Source: Tritrichomonas musculus (taxonomy: Eukaryota > Parabasalia > Tritrichomonadida > Tritrichomonadidae). Taken from it: a stretch of DNA of 42,665 bases. Positions within the stretch are counted from its first letter, which is position 1. Every line of letters starts with the position of its first letter. The translations under genes and the position numbers were made by a program. The stretch covers positions 1 through 42,665 of the forward strand of contig JAPFFF010000129.1 of the NCBI GenBank assembly GCA_039105265.1, written 5' to 3'. Positions 18,801 to 26,000 of the stretch are shown one piece after another. The notes below the pieces were generated by a model that did not search any database, was not told where the DNA came from, and saw only the letters and a program-made list of their open reading frames with translations.

Positions 18801-19815
18801 TGACACTCTGAACACCTCATATCACAATGATTGCCCTCAATTGGTCCTCACAGATACATTGACACATGACAGCGTTCATCTTCAAAACTGCAAAAATTTG
18901 TCACTTTTCTTAACGGAAAGGAGAAGGGACAGATGGAAATCAAAATTAGCAGCCAATACATTTCACCTTCACTCCCTATCAGCATTCAATAATAATCCGT
19001 TATCTAACGACTACGCAGTTAGACAGCAGTATCCCGTAAGTGACACTTTTTTCAAATTCGCCTTCCAAAGTAGGGCAAACCTTTTGCCTACGCCTGAGTT
19101 TGTTGAAATAATGAATAACCGCCAACATTCACCTTGTGAATTGTGCTTGAGGCAAAATAAAAGCAGGAATCAAAGCCTGGCCCACATCCTTAATGGCTGC
19201 ACTGCAAAATATCAAGCATATACTCAAAGACATAACAAAGTTCAGGCCGCTATCGTAAAACACGTTAGAAATTTACATGACGTAGACGAAATTTATTGTG
19301 ACAGGTCACTTCATCTTAATGAATTACCTGATAACCTTAAACGGTTGAGACCCGATATCGTGATATGGCTGAATAACCGTTCAAAATGTTTTATCATCGA
19401 GATCAGTGTCCCGTACGCTTGTCAAAGAGATGGTGAAGATACACTTTCAATGGTTTACAACCAAAAGAAAGACAAATACAGAGACCTCATTAATCACATA
19501 AGGGGTCTTAAAATACAAGTTCAACTTTTTGTGATTATCGTTTCTTCTCTTGGTGCAGTCTATAAAGATTCGTTAACAGATATCAATCATCTTTTTCTTT
19601 ACAAAAGTATAGGTAAAACTGTTATCAGAAGTGTTTCAAGAGCTGCCCTCATCGGGTCTCTGAAAATTTGGTTTGAATGTCCCCACAGAAGTTCAGATCA
19701 CATGGCAAATAGTTCTGGGGCCCCTCTTAATTGCAATGAAACACTTGATTCGGTTTCTGAAGATGATGAAGACGATGAACCATCTCATGAAAATTTATAT
19801 ACACAAAATCTTTAA
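9805..19815 (+). CDS. Giant RLE-LINE protein: repeats, Myb x3, C2H2 x3, reverse transcriptase, endonuclease (3,336 aa), copy 2
   Basis: The ATG follows an in-frame TAG at 9793. Residues 1-480 are N/Q/S/H-rich. Residues 484-751 hold four 67-residue repeats (EEN.TF.MK...GLVEDP). Residues 749-1079 hold acidic TEQPVDAF-type repeats, followed by a basic Q/K/H stretch to about 1145. Myb-like repeats start at W1253, about 1327 and W1377. C2H2-type fingers start at C1544 (C-x4-C-x12-H-x4-H), C1611 (C-x4-C-x12-H-x3-H) and C1675 (C-x2-C-x12-H-x4-H). Residues 1906-2087 are 26-residue repeats. Reverse transcriptase covers about 2460-2790: AAGPD near 2495, motif A D2624, GTKQGCPVSPLLFN, YADD 2728-2731. 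The endonuclease part has C3111-x2-C-x12-H-x4-C3132, P3183-D3184, E3199 and K3221-x2-KY-x2-L. All catalytic residues expected of R2-type target-primed reverse transcription are present. Typical R2 proteins are about a third this length. Confidence 0.93.
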   Translation: MAYLQSAEDANSFDTPPANFRENFSNDISFYKENLPNRPTSPHKPNSLPYTNQTSIPNFIDQPYQDLFLFTNYHENRKLSQFSESNKFNYDSFSIFNPNTFEIQFYNFNKFSFNNREHCIKQHRPTNKQFTPNVYHLQHPPKSHFDIPISQQHKPHHNQLIQSQIQNNKLKNSQQQNIQSTQSQQQTHHSNLSQVQNNQPQTELSILSHKQSSQPIQSQKQQQLSTQPQYLINHSRRSIPPNNQSTRPNLWSKQMTHSNLRNFQSMHSQTQNSQLLHSQIQNNQSIYSLTQSTRMQINQSMHSQTHSKQKMHSQTQNNQSLNSQTHSNQWHPLTQSNQSMLSQTQSNQSIHSQKHSIQMIHSQIQNIQSMHSKTQNNQSIHSLTQNNLLRHLQMQTKQSMYSKSQNNQMLHSKTQNNQSIHSSIQSNQPIQSHTLYIQSMHSQKQIQNNYPKNLLFQNSQSLHLQSQYYQTLTPSQVISSNVDEENLTFAMKMKRGLVEDPTICTEIDTINAPSTTVDDDEIEEFDYKRDDFLFLPELNPLTQLKQSFDNEENLTFIMKMEKGLVEDPTSYTDNDILCVTSTTSNDEDIEEFDYKPDSFLFLQELNPSTQLMNSFDNEENSTFIMKLKRGLVEDPSIDTENEVCKVPSTTVDDEDIEEFDYKPDSFLFLQELNPSTQLMNSFDNEENSTFIMKMKRGLVEDPSILTEFDTTIVSNPILDNFDTDNFDYKTDSFLFSPELSLTSHISFPADTKQYVDKFTNIEQTGVSFTNTKQSINDFTSAKQPIVVCNDAEQSIDTFVNAGQPVDTLRDPEHPVKTFNVAEQSADALKDAELSDDAFTNTEHSVDAFADTGHPFEEPIGAEHTNAKQVNDVITDTEQPINEFTDTNYIDTEQSDDALTDTEHTNADQPADAFKQPEAFIDAEQPVYLSTDLEQSDETFEATGQADAVLRIDSFEDTEQLIDAITDAKILADTFTDDEHTDADQPVDVVADIGLPPDTFAEAENTIAEKPVDTFTGSDLSEDTFTGTEQLTDTLSDAVLPANSFTDTVQSVDALADTKQLMDSSTYPEQLDDAFTPAKNSFKSVTLSTHSKKQQQNQVNRSHQQQIRFKHFRQQHKYQKHKQRTLSKRHIDQTKQKDQSNALAENNSTQSKHKEEKDSSITGADNSLHDKQSPVNSNDFRSHDSDFMDRCEIVLAPSPTNSDSSLSYSSDDCDAFDILNPVISLPKDSNNSHKKINNSNILYDITQNFQHLCWSEKDDSRLLSLFNKFGPNWNKIANRMNKNCDDIKLHFNFLINQRDFCNTSSDSSYDDCFDRNQQQDSNDMTYTYLEDEIILQCYAADISTDLSKYPDLLHDKSFKQCKERLHNVLLYKTNKTAWCKFEDDILLESYWMIGPRWLSLSRLIKQHDPHDIRCRCAILLKSSLNLNYEISDFIDFDKVRININKGSNTHSINTSQEISSYDTLIDDITYSPNQDEYCSPNSSSTSFEDSLIDCLNVQDDSDTTILLSNLKNTEYLCEKTFDVNSNIADLLQTSNNWPAPIPNICYFDDCNHIAESEGSLRVHIRNFHKVDTSLIKDEIVNIISHMSKKRIKPFFDFKNGQMAKNNNLMILCHQPNCNYMSDRDSNMAKHRCRHSSYFRHIENLGRFWGSLKTWYETVHRLPTINELLGSNEVWVCKKCDFSAGDENALKNHVYRSHAIKVNSDLHNYCDNAILSFSFDDDLPHTNVEPATNKHLLTDNTSQSHSPQNKRVEKSGSHQQKSDNVFNTVDKIYFDILKESDSDSDSCCSFNNNLQINPKKIVQSPPDVLTNGSPTSHNMSPQLPLSSTDQHSQSNTQIDSPLSLNFFPSDIQHSLSHNCAIDEHHVTAFDLHPSLNENDGLCSYIGNYIDYVNKKDHHNSQIDNHLSEHHINPIENHLSRISNTQFETNQNIEEHHINPIENHLSRNNNTQSKTNQNIEEHHITQTENHLSRISNTQFETNQNIEEHHITQIENHLSQNSNTQFETNQNIEEHHITQIENHLSQNSNTQFETNQNIEEHHITQIENHLSQNSNTQFETNQNIEEHHITQIENNLSRNNSNQPEAKGIIEEHHNSPIELRHSHNHIPNSESHNNITFDSFSFSDSDSEEQISDSPHNNNITSHNCRSLNIPSRFNDLRQSRRKIRKPLNRITMTSNNSNYIYNFPTDPKMKKISQGLKWFNDAQQRGCIHLPKLDRDKRKLISSGLKDLFQLELTPLIIEFNPTAMEDVDPQLRWKIFEGAYEESLHRIRTHVALKLNIEPSFIYHKRKKRQFNNIKHEELFSIQRKLSNLKKLASDIEVVNEMDRLAEDSKFEKALSRIIQNVQVIPPEVRIELFNKENVLDICDDLCYIKEKAAACSKWIEGKIGQLIKDEMSLKSQNIQKKRLQEAYSDNAKKTLNNFIFNKSSPECQIDEDVVRDYFASTFSRNVKVFQPDEEGIFSLHETFSDDDRREFIDFISNKDEIINVIKSRKYESAAGPDAIDYSIFKLVPNAAADFIVAINDIIINYNRVPSGWKTSHTRLIYKKGDPSTPNNWRPISISNAIYRIFSCLWARGINFFNTRLNVFSPNQRGFIAGINGCSDNASIISELYCDAIRKNKDIIITALDFKNAFGSVPHEMIFSSLIMKGFPEKFIDIIKDVYLGATTNIVTSSYSSKAIDIKKGTKQGCPVSPLLFNLCLEPLFEAINNLNKNDGYKFGPRDDRSSFNILAYADDILLISDSYHGMNNMLRTCERFCQYSGMELAPLKSCSFGYLLNNRRRCGLSQGFSINNVMIPFVGIDESIRYLGTPITARKTAKLKTSTDIVLKFISKAQKIFNSDLKIVQKVHAFKTFLIPTLDFSLQNGQLKVKDIERIDDTLGAMVNKLIGGALPIAIKHASWKDGGLSIPSIKEKSDTGKIKSFLRMFLNKDTLIRKLTNISIENERHMRKIGIVNDISSQKFLNWNSDTQDTEAPGTNSIINRARKALKNLDLTLSYDDDNLNDDTLNTSYHNDCPQLVLTDTLTHDSVHLQNCKNLSLFLTERRRDRWKSKLAANTFHLHSLSAFNNNPLSNDYAVRQQYPVSDTFFKFAFQSRANLLPTPEFVEIMNNRQHSPCELCLRQNKSRNQSLAHILNGCTAKYQAYTQRHNKVQAAIVKHVRNLHDVDEIYCDRSLHLNELPDNLKRLRPDIVIWLNNRSKCFIIEISVPYACQRDGEDTLSMVYNQKKDKYRDLINHIRGLKIQVQLFVIIVSSLGAVYKDSLTDINHLFLYKSIGKTVIRSVSRAALIGSLKIWFECPHRSSDHMANSSGAPLNCNETLDSVSEDDEDDEPSHENLYTQNL
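10282..11232 (+). repeat. Q/S/N-rich repeat block A (frame 1 of a shared 30-nt repeat), copy 2
   Basis: Degenerate 10-residue repeats such as SQTQNNQSMH fill residues 160-476. The underlying unit is about 30 nt (ACAGACGCAAAGCAACCAGT, then CGATACATTC). The same unit builds the acidic block at 12049-13038, but there it is read in a different frame. In the acidic frame this block carries stops at 10869, 10920 and 11052. Confidence 0.85.
11254..12057 (+). repeat. Four tandem 201-bp coding repeats (67-residue modules), copy 2
   Basis: Modules begin at 11254, 11455, 11656 and 11857 (residues 484, 551, 618, 685), a strict 67-residue period. Each has EEN.TF.MK(M/L).(K/R)GLVEDP, a variable acidic stretch, then FDYK.DSFLF..EL. 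A stretch of over 100 bp is shared without change between the second/third and third/fourth modules, implying recent duplication or conversion. The function of the conserved GLVEDP and FDYKPDSFLF patches is unknown to me. Confidence 0.9.
12049..13038 (+). repeat. Acidic repeat block C (frame 2 of the shared 30-nt repeat), copy 2
   Basis: About thirty degenerate 10-residue repeats of the type TDAEQPVDAF occupy residues 749-1079. The DNA unit matches block A at 10282-11232, but the coding frame is shifted, so an acidic instead of a Gln/Ser-rich segment results. The two blocks are separated by the four 67-residue modules. Confidence 0.85.
15520..16065 (+). repeat. 78-bp coding minisatellite, copy 2
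   Basis: Seven 26-residue EHH repeats at residues 1906-2087 of the full protein, same unit count and order as at 2273-2818. Confidence 0.9.
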
Positions 19816-19913
19816 TAACAACGCTTCACTACATCTTTTCACCTCACCTCACCATTTTCATTTATATGAACTCTAACTTTTCTTAACTCTTATCTTACTT
19901 ACTTAATAAACAA

Positions 19914-19937
19914 ATCCTCCTAACATCCATATTTTTT
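19914..19937 (+). repeat. Target-site duplication, 3' copy, unit 2
   Basis: Pairs with 9747-9770 across the complete retrotransposon. It holds the 16-nt tRNA-Ala tail without a tRNA body. Confidence 0.92.
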
Positions 19938-19964
19938 CTATGTTTTTTTTTTTTTGTTTTCTTT

Positions 19965-20330
19965 TTACATGTCAAAGAACATCTGGCCATTACATAAATT
20001 AAAACTTTTTTTACATATCGCCCGAATTCTTACTCTGTGAAACATATTATGATTCCAGAATTGTTGTTTATGTCTTTTCAATCCTTGCCTATGAAATTAC
20101 AACATGTAAAGAATCATGCTATGAACTTGGTCCAAAAGTAACTTCATTATTACAGTAAGATGAATACCATATTTATCTTGAATATTTAGGTAAAATCGGT
20201 CCTCCAAGAGGAAATTAAATACATCCTGGTTCATTTCGGGAAATTCGGCATAGCACCAAGACCGTATTTTATTTAAATTAATGTAATTATTATGCTTTTT
20301 ATTGTATTCAATTGAATACCTTCTAAAAAA
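19965..20330 (-). pseudogene. Coding-like relic of unknown family, unit 2
   Basis: Second copy of the minus-strand relic described at 6718-7083, with the same single in-frame stop. Confidence 0.35.
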
Positions 20331-20346
20331 TTATATTCAATTGAAT
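20304..20346. repeat. Pair of matching palindromes, unit 2
   Basis: The 16-bp palindrome is at 20304-20319 and its 12-bp core repeats at 20335-20346, same spacing as at 7057-7099. Confidence 0.6.
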
Positions 20347-20478
20347 GTACTTCGAATAAAAGGAAAAAAAAATAGCTTTGCTTTTTAACATTGGCCAAAT
20401 TTTATATAATAAAAACTCTGGACAAAATGCCTTAGTTCTGAAATTTGTATTATTTATTTTCATTTTTCAAATCACATT

Positions 20479-20484
20479 TCATTA
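20479..20484 (+). promoter_or_regulatory. Inr-like initiator, DUF3447 gene, unit 2
   Basis: TCATTA ends 16 nt before the ATG at 20501, as in unit 1. Confidence 0.45.
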
Positions 20485-20500
20485 ATTAAAACTTATAAAA

Positions 20501-21682
20501 ATGGACCTTAAAGATTATATTGAAGAAAAAAAAGAACTTTATGAGCTCGTTATTCAATATATTGATGATGAAAGTGATGATAAAAATGTTGTTTTTGAAA
20601 ATTTGATCCAATTAATTGAAGAAATAAATTTTGATGTGAATCATAGCGAATTTAGATTATTACTTCATTTAATTGTACAAATATCGAATAATCACTACCG
20701 TGGAACCAATTTCTTCGCTAAAATAGAGGCAATTCTTTCGAAATTGAAAATCAAACAGACCTTTTCAAATTCTGAAATATTTAAAATATTCAAGAGCAAC
20801 AAGCGAATTCTTCTTTATCTTATTCAAAGTAAGATCCTTGAAATTGACCAAATAATCGCTGATCAAATAATTGACCTTGACTATTCAAAATTTCTGTATA
20901 CCGAGGTCAAAGCATTTATTAAAGATGATAAAAAAAAGGAAGAAATTGAGAATCATTCTTTTGAAGCAGACCGCCAAATGGCTGAAAATGATTCAATTAT
21001 AGGAAAGTTGATTAGAGCAGATTCAGTTGAAGAATTCATAGCTTATGTCAATAAAAGTAACATCAATTTGAACCTGAGAATTCCACCTTCAATTTATGAA
21101 ACAAACAGTTACTTATTGAAGCTAGAAAAGCTGCCATATTTGATTGAGTATGCAGCTTTTTTTGGAGCCATTCAAATTTTCGAATTCATGCTAAAAAGTG
21201 AAGTCGAATTGACCTCTTCTATTTGGAATTTCGCCTTACATTCAAATAATCCTGACTTAATTCACCTCCTCGAAGAATACACACTTGAGCCAGAATCCAG
21301 CAATTATCAAATCTGCCTTTCTCATGCGATTCTCTTTCATAACAACAGCTTTGCTCGATACATCGTTGAAAACAAGTTGGATGAGCAAGTAAATCTTGAC
21401 ACTTTTTGTAATCTGGATGAAATTGTTATTGATGGCATTTTTAGCTCTTATAATCTGCATTTCTTTCCTTCTGACTTCAATAATAGAACGATCTTTTATT
21501 GCTTGATCGAGAATTATTACACTGACATTTTAATTGCTATTGTGAGCAGCAGGATTTTGAAATCCGACTCGATAGTAATTTTCAAACTCCAAAGTTATTT
21601 TTGTAATTCCAAAACAAAAAATTTTAATCACATTCAAAACAAAAAAATAATTTTTTATTGCGTTTCAAAACCAAATCTTTAA
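20501..21682 (+). CDS. DUF3447-type degenerate ankyrin protein, unit 2
   Basis: The 393-residue product is identical to that at 7254-8435, including the low-complexity tail after about residue 358. The complete lack of silent or replacement differences means this copy gives no information about selection on the gene. Confidence 0.75.
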   Translation: MDLKDYIEEKKELYELVIQYIDDESDDKNVVFENLIQLIEEINFDVNHSEFRLLLHLIVQISNNHYRGTNFFAKIEAILSKLKIKQTFSNSEIFKIFKSNKRILLYLIQSKILEIDQIIADQIIDLDYSKFLYTEVKAFIKDDKKKEEIENHSFEADRQMAENDSIIGKLIRADSVEEFIAYVNKSNINLNLRIPPSIYETNSYLLKLEKLPYLIEYAAFFGAIQIFEFMLKSEVELTSSIWNFALHSNNPDLIHLLEEYTLEPESSNYQICLSHAILFHNNSFARYIVENKLDEQVNLDTFCNLDEIVIDGIFSSYNLHFFPSDFNNRTIFYCLIENYYTDILIAIVSSRILKSDSIVIFKLQSYFCNSKTKNFNHIQNKKIIFYCVSKPNL

Positions 21683-21773
21683 ATGATATTTATGAAAAAA
21701 CAAAATATTTTGTAAAGTTTCAAATCGATTAGTTAAATAAAATTTTTATTGTTTTTTTGTTTATTTTGCAGCA

Positions 21774-22418
21774 ATGAAACTTGCCTGCGATTGTGACAAT
21801 CATGAACTTGTTGACTGTTTTATATCACAGGAAGGATTTGAGTTCAAACCTTACATTTTCCAGAATGCGACATCTTTGACGAGAATTAACATTCCTGACG
21901 CGTTTACAGTGATACCAAACTCAGCATTCCGAAACTGCTCGTCACTTATCGCAGTTTCTATCCCTTCTTTTGTAACTTCATTTGAAACAGCTTGTTTCTT
22001 TGGGTGTGAAAGCTTGAAGGAAATCACAATTCCAGACACGGTTGTCTCGATTGGCAGTTATGCCTTCTGCGATTGTTTCTCGCTGGAAGAAGTCACAGTT
22101 CCTCCTTCGGTTAAACGGATTGAAAGGTCTGTTTTCAGTGGCTGTAAATCATTGAAAAAAGTGACACTTCCAGAATCAATTTTATTTATTGAATCTTTCG
22201 CCTTCGAAGGCTGCACTAGTTTGAAAGAGATCAACATTCCTCCCTGTGTAACCGAAATTGGAGCATGCTCATTCAAAGACTGCTCGTCCTTGGAAAAAAT
22301 TGTCATTCCTTCATCTGTGACCAAAATTGGAAGGAAATGCTTTAAAGGATGCCTGGAGTTGTCTAGCATCACCATTCCTCCCTCCTTTGATTTAAAAATG
22401 CTCGATGAAAACTTTTGA
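21774..22418 (+). CDS. BspA-like LRR_5 protein, unit 2
   Basis: The 214-residue product of eight LRR_5 repeats matches 8527-9171. The splice-acceptor-like TTTTGCAG upstream and the loss of frame at the 3' end are both shared, so any break predates the amplification (or is repeated by the assembly). Confidence 0.6.
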   Translation: MKLACDCDNHELVDCFISQEGFEFKPYIFQNATSLTRINIPDAFTVIPNSAFRNCSSLIAVSIPSFVTSFETACFFGCESLKEITIPDTVVSIGSYAFCDCFSLEEVTVPPSVKRIERSVFSGCKSLKKVTLPESILFIESFAFEGCTSLKEINIPPCVTEIGACSFKDCSSLEKIVIPSSVTKIGRKCFKGCLELSSITIPPSFDLKMLDENF

Positions 22419-22590
22419 AACTGGTTCATTTAATGATTGTTATGGCTTGGCAGGAGATTTGAATATCCATAAATCTGTTGCATTCATTGGAGAGTCTTCA
22501 CTTGAAGGATGCTTTAACATGTGTGGTTTTCTAACGATTCTTGATTTGAATCATTTGCAAATCAGACAATTGTTAAATACATTATTATAA
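22396..22590 (+). pseudogene. Continuation of BspA-like repeats in another frame, unit 2
   Basis: Encodes the same out-of-frame LRR_5 extension as 9149-9343. Confidence 0.7.
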
Positions 22591-22937
22591 GGCGTATTAT
22601 GATAGAGAGAAATAATCATTTAACTAAAAATAAATATTTATTCATAAAAGTTAAAATTAGTGTTTATATTCAAAATCTATTTGATTAATGAGCCATATTT
22701 TTCAAAGATCAAATCACCAATCCATGGTTGTTATTGAATAATAGAATATAAAGGAATTCATTCCCATTGCATTTGTGATGGGTAATAATTGTGAAATACT
22801 TTTTGCATTGAAGATTGAACAGTCACATAATAAATGAAATTGTTTCTGAGAAAGAAAAAGTGACAAATATTATTAAAAGCTTCATATAAATAAAATATAT
22901 TATTTAAATTTAACTATTAATTTCAGAATATGTGAAA

Positions 22938-23009
22938 GGGTGTTTAGCTCAGTGGTAGAGCGCTACATTTGCATTGTAGAGGCCAGGAGTTCGATCCTCC
23001 TAACATCCA
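22938..23009 (+). tRNA. tRNA-Ala (anticodon UGC), unit 2
   Basis: Same 72-nt cloverleaf as at 9691-9762, again with the retrotransposon starting 8 nt after its 3' end. Confidence 0.97.
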
Positions 23010-23017
23010 TATTTTTT
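22994..23017 (+). repeat. Target-site duplication, 5' copy, unit 2/3
   Basis: Overlaps the last 16 nt of the tRNA and the T-run. Pairs with 33161-33184. Confidence 0.92.
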
Positions 23018-23019
23018 TT
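23012..23019 (+). terminator. Pol III terminator of tRNA-Ala, unit 2
   Basis: Eight consecutive T, 3 nt after the discriminator base. Confidence 0.85.
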
Positions 23020-23033
23020 ATTTTTAGTCCTTA

Positions 23034-23038
23034 CCTTT
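23034..23038 (+). promoter_or_regulatory. M5-like (CCTTT) initiator, retrotransposon copy 3
   Basis: CCTTT 14-18 nt before the ATG at 23052. Confidence 0.5.
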
Positions 23039-23051
23039 TTAGCCAACGATA

Positions 23052-26000
23052 ATGGCATATTTGCAATCAGCAGAAGACGCTAATTCGTTTGATACCCCTC
23101 CCGCTAATTTTCGCGAAAATTTTTCTAACGATATCTCTTTTTATAAAGAAAACCTACCTAACCGACCAACTTCACCTCACAAACCCAATTCTTTACCTTA
23201 TACGAATCAAACATCTATACCAAACTTTATAGACCAACCTTATCAAGATTTATTCCTTTTCACGAATTACCATGAAAATCGTAAATTATCTCAATTTTCG
23301 GAGTCTAACAAGTTTAATTATGACTCCTTTTCTATTTTCAATCCAAACACTTTTGAAATTCAATTTTATAATTTTAATAAATTTTCTTTTAACAACCGCG
23401 AACATTGTATTAAACAACATCGCCCAACAAATAAACAATTTACTCCAAATGTTTACCATTTACAACATCCACCTAAATCTCATTTTGATATCCCAATTTC
23501 TCAACAACATAAACCACATCATAACCAGCTAATTCAATCGCAGATACAGAATAACAAACTGAAGAATTCTCAACAACAGAATATCCAATCGACGCAATCA
23601 CAACAACAGACTCACCATTCAAATCTTTCACAAGTACAGAATAATCAACCGCAGACTGAACTATCAATACTATCGCACAAACAGTCAAGTCAGCCGATAC
23701 AATCACAAAAACAGCAACAGCTTTCTACGCAGCCACAATATCTGATTAATCATTCTCGGCGGTCAATTCCACCAAACAACCAGTCAACAAGACCAAATCT
23801 ATGGAGTAAACAGATGACACATTCGAACTTACGGAATTTCCAGTCAATGCATTCACAAACACAAAACAGCCAATTGTTACATTCTCAGATACAGAACAAC
23901 CAATCGATATATTCACTGACACAGAGCACACGGATGCAAATCAACCAGTCGATGCACTCACAGACACACAGCAAACAGAAGATGCATTCACAGACACAAA
24001 ACAACCAGTCTTTGAACTCACAGACTCACAGCAACCAATGGCACCCACTTACGCAAAGCAACCAGTCGATGCTTTCACAGACGCAAAGCAACCAGTCGAT
24101 ACATTCACAGAAGCATAGCATCCAGATGATACATTCACAAATACAGAACATTCAATCGATGCATTCTAAGACGCAAAACAATCAGTCAATACATTCATTG
24201 ACGCAAAACAATCTACTGAGGCATTTACAGATGCAAACCAAACAGTCGATGTATTCAAAGTCACAGAACAATCAAATGTTGCATTCAAAGACACAAAATA
24301 ACCAGTCAATACATTCATCGATACAGAGCAATCAGCCAATACAGTCTCATACACTGTACATCCAATCGATGCACTCACAGAAACAGATTCAGAACAACTA
24401 TCCGAAGAATTTACTGTTTCAAAACAGCCAATCATTACATTTGCAATCACAGTACTACCAGACACTGACTCCTTCACAAGTTATTAGCTCTAACGTTGAT
24501 GAAGAAAATCTGACATTCGCCATGAAAATGAAGAGAGGGCTAGTTGAAGACCCAACTATCTGTACAGAAATAGATACGATTAATGCCCCCAGTACAACAG
24601 TTGATGACGATGAAATCGAAGAATTTGACTATAAACGAGATGATTTCCTCTTCCTCCCGGAATTGAATCCATTGACTCAACTAAAGCAGTCATTTGATAA
24701 TGAAGAAAATCTGACATTTATCATGAAAATGGAGAAAGGACTGGTTGAAGACCCTACTTCATATACAGATAATGATATACTTTGTGTCACCAGTACAACA
24801 TCTAATGACGAAGACATCGAGGAGTTCGACTACAAGCCGGATTCCTTCCTCTTCCTTCAGGAATTGAACCCATCGACTCAATTAATGAATTCATTTGACA
24901 ACGAAGAAAATTCCACATTTATCATGAAATTGAAGAGAGGACTTGTTGAAGACCCAAGTATTGATACAGAAAACGAGGTATGTAAAGTTCCTAGTACAAC
25001 AGTTGATGACGAAGACATCGAGGAGTTCGACTACAAGCCGGATTCCTTCCTCTTCCTTCAGGAATTGAACCCATCGACTCAATTAATGAATTCATTTGAC
25101 AACGAAGAAAATTCCACATTTATCATGAAAATGAAGAGAGGGCTTGTTGAAGACCCATCCATTTTAACAGAGTTTGACACAACAATAGTCTCCAATCCAA
25201 TATTGGATAATTTTGACACAGATAATTTTGATTATAAAACTGACTCTTTTCTTTTTTCCCCTGAGTTGAGCTTAACTTCTCATATTTCATTTCCTGCAGA
25301 TACAAAGCAATATGTCGATAAATTCACTAATATAGAACAAACAGGCGTTTCATTCACAAATACAAAGCAATCAATCAATGATTTCACAAGTGCTAAGCAA
25401 CCAATTGTAGTTTGCAATGATGCAGAACAATCTATTGATACATTTGTAAATGCAGGACAACCAGTTGATACATTAAGAGATCCAGAACATCCAGTCAAGA
25501 CATTCAATGTCGCAGAACAATCAGCCGATGCACTCAAAGACGCAGAATTATCTGATGACGCATTCACTAATACAGAACATTCTGTCGACGCATTTGCAGA
25601 CACAGGACATCCATTTGAAGAACCCATTGGCGCTGAACACACAAATGCAAAACAAGTAAATGATGTTATCACAGACACTGAACAACCAATTAATGAATTC
25701 ACTGACACTAATTATATAGATACAGAACAATCAGACGATGCACTCACAGACACTGAACACACAAATGCAGATCAACCAGCTGATGCATTCAAGCAACCTG
25801 AGGCATTCATAGATGCAGAGCAACCAGTCTATTTATCCACAGACCTTGAGCAATCAGACGAAACATTCGAAGCCACTGGACAAGCAGACGCAGTACTACG
25901 AATCGATTCTTTCGAAGACACAGAACAATTAATCGATGCTATCACTGACGCAAAAATATTAGCCGATACATTCACAGATGATGAACACACAGATGCAGAT

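Larger units (their letters stand above)
9771..19913 (+). mobile_element. Full-length R2-group (RLE-type) non-LTR retrotransposon in the tRNA-Ala 3' end, copy 2
   Basis: The element is 10,143 bp, flanked by 24-bp direct repeats (9747-9770, 19914-19937). It has a 34-nt 5' leader, one 3,336-codon frame and a 98-nt 3' UTR. There are no LTRs, integrase, protease or apurinic endonuclease domain. A reverse transcriptase followed by CCHC and PD-(D/E)xK endonuclease places it with the RLE-encoding LINE clades (R2, R4, NeSL, CRE). Known members insert at fixed sites such as 28S rRNA or spliced-leader genes. Here the site is the tRNA-Ala 3' end. The layout implies one nick inside the B box on the minus strand, which primes cDNA synthesis, and a second nick 24 bp downstream in the T-run. 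The frame is complete, so this copy looks whole and potentially active. Confidence 0.9.

Noticed and set aside
9747-19937. Direct repeats as LTRs of a retrovirus-like element
   Set aside because: They are only 24 bp, match the tRNA target, and the protein has no protease, integrase, RNase H-type pol layout or capsid-like part. They are target-site duplications of a LINE.
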